A stretch of DNA of 64,000 bases from Sphingomonas sp. M1-B02 (GTDB lineage: Bacteria > Pseudomonadota > Alphaproteobacteria > Sphingomonadales > Sphingomonadaceae): assembly GCF_026167525.1 (NCBI RefSeq), contig NZ_CP110679.1, positions 2,901,501 through 2,965,500 on the forward strand, in the 5' to 3' direction. Under the pieces are notes generated by a model, which saw nothing but the letters and a program-made list of their open reading frames with translations, made no database searches and was not told the origin of the DNA. How positions within the stretch are numbered: position 1 is the first letter of the stretch; each line of letters opens with the position of its first letter. Made by a program: the position numbers and the translations under genes. Of the stretch, positions 58,211-64,000 are shown piece by piece.

Positions 58211-58515
58211 TTGCGGCCGCCAAAACGCGCATCAAGGTCGCGCGCGCCAACCAGAACGCTAATGATTTCGATCGCATCGCCGTTGTAGCGAAAGAAGATC
58301 ACGTAGTTTCCGAAAGGGGTGCTGCGAAGGTCCTGCCGAAGCTCAGGTCGTGCAGTTCCTAGCGTTCCCGGAATGCCCGCCAACGTACGGCATCGATCCC
58401 GCAGCTTCTCGTCGAACGCAATCGCTGCTTCGGCGTCAGAGGTTCGTTCAAGGATGTGCGAGGCTATGGAATCAAGATCGTCTTCGGCGCTTGCGGCATA
58501 ACGCAGCCGCCGCAT
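58207..58515 (-). CDS. ParE/RelE-family toxin
   Basis: A 102-residue toxin of the RelE/ParE superfamily. The pattern [44 protein letters not shown] and [29 protein letters not shown] is typical of ParE, whose target is usually DNA gyrase. It starts in a one-base overlap with the upstream antitoxin stop (TAATG), as expected for a toxin translated after its antitoxin. The longer frame upstream of 58515 is antisense overlap with the antitoxin and is not used. Activity and target are not proven. Confidence 0.87.
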
Positions 58516-58763
58516 TATCCGCCGTTCGCCTGCTTCCAGCGATCGATCGTTGCCCGCACCCGTGCGCCGACCTCCTCGTCGGTACGCCACTCATCCCGCT
58601 CGATCGATGCGTTGATCGTATCCCGCAGCCCCGCCAGCTTCGCCTCCCGTTCCTCAACAAGGCGTAGGCCAGCGTTGACGACGTCGCCGCTCGTTTCGTA
58701 GCGACCGGCCTGCACCAGCGTATCGACGAAATCTTGCCAATGCGGGTCCAACGAGATGTCCAT
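58515..58763 (-). CDS. ParD-family antitoxin
   Basis: An 82-residue antitoxin with an N-terminal ribbon-helix-helix: MDISLDPHWQDFVDTLVQAG and RYETSGDVVNAGLRLVEERE, followed by a charged helix DEWRTDEEVGARVRATIDRW that should wrap ParE. GTG and ATG occur side by side at 58766 and 58763; the ATG has AGGAG at six bases and is chosen. The pair probably represses its own promoter. The upstream region to the histidine kinase gene is only 47 bases. Confidence 0.87.
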   Translation of the reverse strand: MDISLDPHWQDFVDTLVQAGRYETSGDVVNAGLRLVEEREAKLAGLRDTINASIERDEWRTDEEVGARVRATIDRWKQANGG

Positions 58764-58810
58764 CACGATCTCCTACCAGTAAGATAATCGATTGCGGAGA
58801 TTGCACAATA

Positions 58811-60253
58811 TTAGTTCGCCGCCGGCAGCCTTAGCCGCACCATCAAGCCCCCAAGATCCTCGCTCTCCTCGAGGCTCACCGTGCCGTCGTAAATCTCCGC
58901 AACGTCGCGGACGATCGCCAGGCCGAGCCCGGTGCCGGGCTTGCCGGTATCGAGCCGCACGCCGCGGTCGAAGATGCGGATACGGTCGGCTTCGGGGATG
59001 CCGCGGCCGTCATCCTCGACCAGTATCTCGACGAAGCCGGCCTGCGCACCCACCGTGATGAACACGCTGCCGCCGCCATATTTTGCGGCATTCTCGACCA
59101 GATTGCCGAGAATTTCGTCGAGATCCTGCCGCTCGATATGCGCGATCAGATTCTTCTCGCCGTCTACGTCGATCCGGACATGCGGATAGAGCCGCGCGAC
59201 TGCGCGCTCGACGGCCTCGATCGAGGGCCAGACCGGCGCGCGGCTGTGCGCGCTGCCGCGGCGGCCGACGGCGCGGGCGCGGGCGAGATGATGATCGACC
59301 TGGCGGCGCATCGTCCGCGCCTCGCGCACCACCGTCGTGGCGAGATCGTCGGACCCGGCCGAGGCGGCGTTCATGATCACGGTGAGCGGGGTCTTGAGCG
59401 CGTGGGCCAGATTGCCGGCGTGGCGGCGCGCTTCCTCGGCCTGGCGGTCGTTATGCTCGACCAGGGCGTTGAGTTCCTCGACCATCGGCGCGATCTCGGC
59501 GGGCATCCGGTCCTCGATCCGCTTCGACTTGCCGGCGCGCAGCCGGGCGATCTCCGAGCGCACCTTTCGCAGCGGCAACAGGCCATACCAGGTCTGCAGT
59601 CCGACCATGATGATCAGCCCCAGCCCAAGCAGTGCGAAGCTGCGCACCAGCGTGCGGCGGAGCGCGTCGATCTGCGCGTCGAGCGTCTCGCGGCTCTGTG
59701 CCACCTGGAATTTCCAGCGGATCGGCGAGCCGGGCAGCCGCAGATCGCGCTCCGCGATGCGCAGCCGCTGGTTGCCCGGATCGTTCGGATCGCGCTCCAG
59801 CGTGCGCGGACCCGTGTCGACGAACTCGTCGCTATTGTAGATGTGCAAGTCGCGGTCGTCATGGACCTGGTCGACGCGCAGCTTTCGGTCCCAAAGCGAG
59901 CGCGACGGAAAGGGCTCGAAACCCTTGCCGCTGATCTGCCAGTAGGCGCCCGAATTGGGCTCGAGGAAGCGCTGGTCGGCCAGTTCTCGATTGAGCACCA
60001 CTTCGCCATTCGGCCCCAACTCGGCCGAGACGATCATCGAGGTCAGCAGATAATCCAGCTGCTCGTCGAAACTGCGGGTGATCGCCGTGCTCAGCACGCG
60101 ATCGAGCGCATAGCCGCCGCCGACAAGCAGAATCAGGATCCATGCCGCCGCGATGAAGATCATCCGCCGGCTCACCGACCCCGTGGCGCGCACATAGCGG
60201 CGCGGCTGGGGCTCTAGCGGTGGGATTTCGGGTTGCGGCACGGGATCGGCCAC
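58811..60253 (-). CDS. Sensor histidine kinase, PhoQ/BasS-like
   Basis: A 480-residue membrane kinase. Two helices enclose a periplasmic domain: SRRMIFIAAAWILILLVGGG near residue 30 and SFALLGLGLIIMVGLQTWYG near 205. The HAMP region is followed by the phospho-acceptor His 284 in NLAHALKTPLTVIMNA, then ATPase boxes LDEILGNLVENAAKYGG, VEDDGRGIPEADRIRIFDRG and GTGLGLAIVRDVAEIYDG. The initiator is GTG at 60253. It is the third gene of the PepSY-response regulator-kinase run. The ligand is unknown; Mg, pH or cationic peptides are known for relatives. Confidence 0.9.
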   Translation of the reverse strand: MADPVPQPEIPPLEPQPRRYVRATGSVSRRMIFIAAAWILILLVGGGYALDRVLSTAITRSFDEQLDYLLTSMIVSAELGPNGEVVLNRELADQRFLEPNSGAYWQISGKGFEPFPSRSLWDRKLRVDQVHDDRDLHIYNSDEFVDTGPRTLERDPNDPGNQRLRIAERDLRLPGSPIRWKFQVAQSRETLDAQIDALRRTLVRSFALLGLGLIIMVGLQTWYGLLPLRKVRSEIARLRAGKSKRIEDRMPAEIAPMVEELNALVEHNDRQAEEARRHAGNLAHALKTPLTVIMNAASAGSDDLATTVVREARTMRRQVDHHLARARAVGRRGSAHSRAPVWPSIEAVERAVARLYPHVRIDVDGEKNLIAHIERQDLDEILGNLVENAAKYGGGSVFITVGAQAGFVEILVEDDGRGIPEADRIRIFDRGVRLDTGKPGTGLGLAIVRDVAEIYDGTVSLEESEDLGGLMVRLRLPAAN

Positions 60254-60284
60254 GCAATCAGTCTCCGATCGGCCTCGACGGGGC

Positions 60285-60956
60285 TCAGCTGGTTCCCGCG
60301 GGTTCCTCGAGGCTGTAGCCCAGCCCGCGGATCGTGGTGATGACGTCGGCGCCCAATTTCTTGCGAATGCGCGTGACGAAAACTTCGATCGTGTTGGAAT
60401 CGCGATCGAAATCCTGGTCGTAGATATGCTCGATCAACTCGGTGCGGCTGACGACCTTGCCCTTGTGGTGGAGCAGGTAGCTCAGGAGCTTATATTCCTG
60501 TGCGGTGAGCTTCACCGGCTCGCCGGCCTTGGTGACCTTGCCGCTGCGCGTATCGAGGCGGATGTCGCCCGCAATAAGCTCCGCGGACGCATTGCCCGAC
60601 GCGCGGCGGATCAGCGCGCGCAGGCGGGCGATCAGCTCCTCGGTCTGGAACGGCTTGGCGACATAATCGTCGGCGCCCGCATCGAGCCCGGCAACCTTGT
60701 CGGACCAGCTGTCGCGCGCGGTCAGCACCAGTACCGGGGTGGTCTTGCCTTCCTTGCGCCAGCGATCGAGCACGGTCAGCCCGTCAATCTCGGGCAGGCC
60801 GAGATCGAGGATGATCGCGTCATATTCCTCGGTGCTCCCCAGGAAATGGCCTTCCTCGCCATCGACCGCCAGATCGACGGCATAGCCCGCGCCTTCCAGC
60901 GCGTTGCGCAGCTGCTGGCCCAGATTGGGCTCGTCCTCGACGATCAAAAGTCGCAT
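60285..60956 (-). CDS. OmpR/PhoP-family response regulator
   Basis: A 223-residue DNA-binding response regulator. Acidic pocket LLIVEDEPNLGQQL near residue 3-16, phospho-acceptor Asp 51 in DAIILDLGLPEIDGL, switch residues in PVLVLTARDSWSDKVAGLDA and the Lys in ADDYVAKPFQTEEL. The winged-helix domain has LTAQEYKLLSYLLHHKGKVV and RDSNTIEVFVTRIRKKLGAD. It should be phosphorylated by the kinase gene 32 bases downstream. A CAGGAAATC ribosome site precedes the ATG. Confidence 0.93.
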   Translation of the reverse strand: MRLLIVEDEPNLGQQLRNALEGAGYAVDLAVDGEEGHFLGSTEEYDAIILDLGLPEIDGLTVLDRWRKEGKTTPVLVLTARDSWSDKVAGLDAGADDYVAKPFQTEELIARLRALIRRASGNASAELIAGDIRLDTRSGKVTKAGEPVKLTAQEYKLLSYLLHHKGKVVSRTELIEHIYDQDFDRDSNTIEVFVTRIRKKLGADVITTIRGLGYSLEEPAGTS

Positions 60957-60990
60957 GATTTCCTGTCCCCGTCCTGCGTCGTTTCGGCGC

Positions 60991-61311
60991 TCAATCGCCG
61001 GTCCGGCGGACGATGCGGCCGGTGCGACCGTCTACCTCCACCCAGATGACCGATCCATTGCGCAGGAATTTGAGCGTGTAAATGTCCGTCGCGGGATCGA
61101 AATCGAATCCGAGATATTGCGAGCCCGGCACGCGCGGGACCACCCGGCGCTCAATCTCGCGCACGGGGAGATTCTGGCCCTGCTGGCGGCGCTGGCTGGC
61201 GGCGTCCTGGCCATGGTCCTGGCCGTCGCGCGCAGGCTCCGCCGCGACGCCGCCGGCAAGCGTCGTGGCTGCCAGGCACGCAGACAGAACCGTTTTCACC
61301 AGCATTCTCAT
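60991..61311 (-). CDS. PepSY domain protein, first gene of the two-component operon
   Basis: A 106-residue exported protein: signal MRMLVKTVLSACLAATTLAG with cleavage after AAA-like VAAEP, then an RQQGQNLPVREIERRVV helix, and the PepSY-type strand region YLGFDFDPATDIYTLKFLRN and VDGRTGRIVRRTGD. PepSY modules often inhibit proteases or sense periplasmic metals and act near PhoPQ-type systems. The ATG at 61311 is taken because it begins the signal. It precedes the regulator by 34 bases. An inverted repeat GCCTGC-N7-GCAGGC lies 52-70 bases upstream. Confidence 0.75.
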   Translation of the reverse strand: MRMLVKTVLSACLAATTLAGGVAAEPARDGQDHGQDAASQRRQQGQNLPVREIERRVVPRVPGSQYLGFDFDPATDIYTLKFLRNGSVIWVEVDGRTGRIVRRTGD

Positions 61312-61362
61312 CGGTCTCGCATAGGGGCGGTGCATTGAATAGCCCCTGAACGCGCTTGTCAG

Positions 61363-61381
61363 GCCTGCGTAACTTGCAGGC
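61363..61381. promoter_or_regulatory. Inverted repeat between the PepSY operon and the ABC-F gene
   Basis: GCCTGC-GTAACTT-GCAGGC, six-base arms with a seven-base spacer, in the divergent promoter region. It is a possible operator or hairpin; the response regulator encoded nearby is a candidate binder, but only by position. Confidence 0.3.
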
Positions 61382-61408
61382 AACACTCGCTCCGCCTAGG
61401 TGCGCGGC

Positions 61409-63199
61409 ATGGCTGCACCTGTACTTGCATATGAGGGCCTCGGATTGGTCCAGGGCTCCGGCTGGCTGTTCCGCGGGCTCGATCTCTATATCGGCGCGCG
61501 CGACCGGCTGGCGCTGATCGGGCGCAATGGTGCCGGCAAGTCGACTCTGCTGCGGCTGATCGCCGGGCGGATCGACTCGGACGAAGGCCGCCGGACGATC
61601 GTGCCGGGCACGCATGTCGTGCTGCTTGAACAGGATCCGCAGGTCACCGGTTTCGATACCCTGCTCGATTTTGCGCTCGCGGGGGACGATGCGCCCGTGC
61701 GGCACGAAGTGGAGGCGATCGCGGGCCAGCTCGGCATCGACCTCGAGCGCGAGGCGGCGACCGCCTCGGGCGGCGAGCGGCGGCGCGCGGCGATCGCGCG
61801 CGCGCTGGCGCAGAATCCCGACGTGCTGCTGATGGACGAGCCGACCAACCATCTCGACATCGCCGCGATCGACTGGCTCGAAAGCTGGCTGGGCCGCTAC
61901 ACCGGCGCCTTCGTCGCGATCAGCCATGACCGCACCTTCCTCACCCGGCTGACCAAGCAGACTTTGTGGCTCGATCGCGGCGCGATCCGCCGTGCCGAGA
62001 TCGGCTTTGGCGGGTTCGAGGCGTGGACGGAGACCGTCTATGCCGAGGAGGAGCGCAACGCGCAGAAGCTCGACGCCAAGCTCAAGCTGGAGGAGCATTG
62101 GCTGCTCCGCGGCGTGACCGGGCGGCGCAAGCGCAACCAGGGCCGGCTGACCAAGCTGCACGAGATGCGCGCCGAACGCGCGTCGATGCTCGGCCCGGCG
62201 GGTGCGGCCAAGCTCGCGATCGGATCCGACGGCGCGCAGACCAAGGTCGTGATCGACGTGAAGGGCGTGACCAAGCGCTTCGGGGCCGGAGAGACTGCGC
62301 GCACGATCATCGACAACCTCACGCTGCGGGTAACCAAGGGCGACCGCGTCGGCATCGTCGGCGCGAACGGCGCGGGCAAGACGACCCTGCTCAAGCTGCT
62401 CACCGGCGAGTTGGAACCCGACGCGGGCGGCATCCGCCTCGCCAAGACGCTCGACAAGATCTTCATCGACCAGCAGCGCAGCCTGATGGACCCTGCCAAG
62501 ACCGTCCGCGACGTGCTGACCCAGGGCGGCGAGTGGATCGACGTGCTCGGCGCCAAGAAGCATATCCACGGCTATCTCAAGGAGTTCCTGTTCGAGCCGG
62601 GCCTCGCCGACGCCAAGATCGGTACGCTTTCCGGCGGCGAGCGTTCGCGGCTGCTGCTCGCGCGCGAATTCGCCCGGCCGTCGAACCTGCTGGTGCTCGA
62701 CGAGCCGACCAACGATCTGGATCTCGAGACGCTCGATCTGCTCCAGGAAGTCATCGCCGATTATGAAGGCACCGTGCTGATCGTCAGCCACGATCGCGAC
62801 TTTCTCGATCGGACGGTCACGGTTACGCTGGGGCTCGACGGTTCGGGAAAGGTCGATGTCGTCGCGGGCGGCTATGCCGATTGGGAGCGCCAGCGCCAGC
62901 CCCGGTCCGCGGCGCGCAAGGCCAAGCCCGCGCCCGCTGCCGTGGCCGCGCCCAAGCCCAAGGCGGCCAAGCTCAGCTACAAGGATCAGCGCGACTATGA
63001 TCTGCTGCCCAAGCGGATCGAGGAGATCGACGCCCAGATCGTCCGCGACGAGGCGACGCTGGCCGATCCGGCGCTCTACACGCGCGATCCCGCGAAGTTT
63101 GCGAGCCTGAGCGACGGGATCACCGCGTTGCGCGCCGAGAAGGATGCCGCCGAATTGCGCTGGCTCGAGCTGGCGGAACAGGTCGAGGCGCTGGGCTAA
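61409..63199 (+). CDS. ABC-F family ATP-binding protein (Uup-like)
   Basis: A 596-residue ribosome-associated ATPase with two nucleotide domains. Domain 1 has LIGRNGAGKSTLLRLIAG and SGGERRRAAIARALAQNPD followed by LLMDEPTNHLDIAAIDWLE. The linker with EERNAQKLDAKLKLEEHWLL is present. Domain 2 has IVGANGAGKTTLLKLLTGE and LSGGERSRLLLAREFARPS with VLDEPTNDLDLETLDL. The Lys/Pro/Ala-rich stretch after residue 500 and the final coiled coil (DQRDYDLLPKRIEEIDAQIV) match Uup. ATG 61409 is favoured over a GTG at 61400. Its stop shares CTAA with the convergent kinase gene. Confidence 0.92.
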   Translation: MAAPVLAYEGLGLVQGSGWLFRGLDLYIGARDRLALIGRNGAGKSTLLRLIAGRIDSDEGRRTIVPGTHVVLLEQDPQVTGFDTLLDFALAGDDAPVRHEVEAIAGQLGIDLEREAATASGGERRRAAIARALAQNPDVLLMDEPTNHLDIAAIDWLESWLGRYTGAFVAISHDRTFLTRLTKQTLWLDRGAIRRAEIGFGGFEAWTETVYAEEERNAQKLDAKLKLEEHWLLRGVTGRRKRNQGRLTKLHEMRAERASMLGPAGAAKLAIGSDGAQTKVVIDVKGVTKRFGAGETARTIIDNLTLRVTKGDRVGIVGANGAGKTTLLKLLTGELEPDAGGIRLAKTLDKIFIDQQRSLMDPAKTVRDVLTQGGEWIDVLGAKKHIHGYLKEFLFEPGLADAKIGTLSGGERSRLLLAREFARPSNLLVLDEPTNDLDLETLDLLQEVIADYEGTVLIVSHDRDFLDRTVTVTLGLDGSGKVDVVAGGYADWERQRQPRSAARKAKPAPAAVAAPKPKAAKLSYKDQRDYDLLPKRIEEIDAQIVRDEATLADPALYTRDPAKFASLSDGITALRAEKDAAELRWLELAEQVEALG

Positions 63200-64000
63200 G
63201 CTTCGAGATCGACGACCACGGTGGTGCCGCCGGGGCCGCTCTTGGTGGTGACCTTGCCGCGGGCCTGGCGAGCGAAGCCGTCGATCAGGCGCCGTCCCAA
63301 TCCGCCCTCGCGACCCTTGGTCTGCGCGGGTGCCGGCGTGCCGCAGCCGTCGTCGCGCACCGTCAGCCGCCATCCCGGCGCATGGGCCTCGAGGCGGACG
63401 TGAATAGCCCCATGATCGCGCCCCGCGAAGGCGTGCTTCGCGGCGTTGGTCACCAGCTCGTTGATGATGAGCCCCACCGAGACCGCCCGGTCGCGCGGGA
63501 GCGCCGCCGGCTCGGACTCGCACTCCAGCGTGATCGCCCCGCGCAGGAACAGCGCCTCCGAAAGCGCCGTGCACAATTCGTGGAGATAAGCCGCCATGTC
63601 GACCGTGCCCGGCGCCGCCGCCCCGCGATAGAGATGGCGATGCGCGCGCGCGATGCTCTCGACCCGGGCGAGCGCGCCGGCCAGCGCATCGGCGGTCTCG
63701 CCATTGCCCGCGCGGCGCCGCTGCATTTCGAGCAGCGACGCGACCAGCGTGAAATTATTCTTCACCCGATGGTCGAATTCCTCGAGAAACAGGTCGCGCT
63801 CGGCAATTTCCACGTCGCGCTCGGCCGCCGCCTGGCGCACCGCGCGGCGGAACAGCTCGGCAATCAGGACGATGGTCAGCGCACAGCCCAGCGCCACCGC
63901 GATCGCCGCGCCGTCCTTCGACGTGCCGAGTCGAAAGCCGCCCATCGGGGTCAGCGCGAAGTACCAGAAATAGAGGATGCAGAGCGATGCGGTCATGATC
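63196..64000 (-). CDS. HisKA_2/HWE-type sensor histidine kinase, 5' end outside the window
   Basis: At least 266 residues are visible. Two hydrophobic stretches (SLCILYFWYFALTPMGGFRLG and AAIAVALGCALTIVLIAELF) look like the second half of a four-helix membrane sensor domain such as DUF4118, so the gene probably begins beyond 64000; an ATG at 63996 is the only in-window start. The phospho-acceptor is in LEEFDHRVKNNFTLVASLLE, followed by the ATPase boxes GLIINELVTNAAKHAFAG and RLTVRDDGCGTPAP. HWE/HisKA_2 kinases in alphaproteobacteria often feed the PhyR-type general stress response. No response regulator is visible in the window. Confidence 0.8.
   Translation of the reverse strand, partial: IMTASLCILYFWYFALTPMGGFRLGTSKDGAAIAVALGCALTIVLIAELFRRAVRQAAAERDVEIAERDLFLEEFDHRVKNNFTLVASLLEMQRRRAGNGETADALAGALARVESIARAHRHLYRGAAAPGTVDMAAYLHELCTALSEALFLRGAITLECESEPAALPRDRAVSVGLIINELVTNAAKHAFAGRDHGAIHVRLEAHAPGWRLTVRDDGCGTPAPAQTKGREGGLGRRLIDGFARQARGKVTTKSGPGGTTVVVDLEA

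Overview
The window reads as a stretch of chromosome from a high-GC alphaproteobacterium of the Sphingomonadales, most likely Sphingomonas or a close relative. This rests on base composition, dense gene packing with many 1-4 base start/stop overlaps, and the gene set (DnaN/RecF/GyrB, Coq4, HflKC, tryptophan dioxygenase operon, QueF of the short type, ChvI/PhoP-like two-component set). No rRNA, tRNA, IS element, prophage or CRISPR array was seen. No gene-free stretch exceeds 300 bases; the longest are 19113-19398 and 44992-45206.

Layout. 1-10.7 kb: 5'-part of homoserine dehydrogenase, a 2-oxoglutarate/Fe(II) oxygenase, several small lipoproteins, an MFS exporter, a thioesterase, an L,D-transpeptidase/PEP carboxylase group and an MpaB-type oxygenase. 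10.8-18.3 kb: gyrB, recF and dnaN in the classical order on the minus strand but loosened by inserted genes (tspO, coq4, two lipoproteins). 18.4-25.9 kb: an outer-membrane beta-barrel protein, a histidine phosphatase, an IalB-like protein, rlmN, a TauE/SafE permease, a cytochrome b/molybdopterin-oxidoreductase pair and a cyclopropane-fatty-acid synthase. 25.9-34.9 kb: a DUF1801 protein, a Sel1-repeat protein, argG, three consecutive large polytopic membrane proteins (two are tandem paralogues) and a FemAB-like acyltransferase.

35-45 kb: a tightly overlapped sseA-metC-mscS operon, queF, then a two-gene carbohydrate unit (GT4 glycosyltransferase fused to an alpha/alpha-barrel domain, followed by a GH130 enzyme), and an OPT-family transporter. 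45.2-45.8 kb holds an AT-rich orphan gene that stands out from everything around it. 45.9-52.6 kb: HerA-like ATPase, DegP-type protease, hflKC, Mrp/ApbC and a CoA-binding protein. 52.6-57.2 kb: a kynA-kynU-regulator operon in which the regulator is an OmpR/ToxR-type winged helix fused to a multi-pass membrane domain, then dapD and a pyrimidine 5'-nucleotidase. 57.2-64 kb: luciferase-like monooxygenase, a ParD/ParE toxin-antitoxin pair, a PepSY-response regulator-histidine kinase operon, an ABC-F ATPase and an HWE/HisKA_2 histidine kinase cut by the window end.

Most of the window is ordinary core genome. The parts I consider least explained are the kyn operon with its membrane-anchored winged-helix regulator and a phased CGTTG repeat upstream, the GT4-barrel/GH130 pair, the three polytopic membrane proteins after argG, and the AT-rich orphan at 45.2 kb. 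Three intergenic inverted-repeat elements of distinct types and three copies of a TTGC-N6-GCAA-like motif near starts of metabolic genes were also found by eye.
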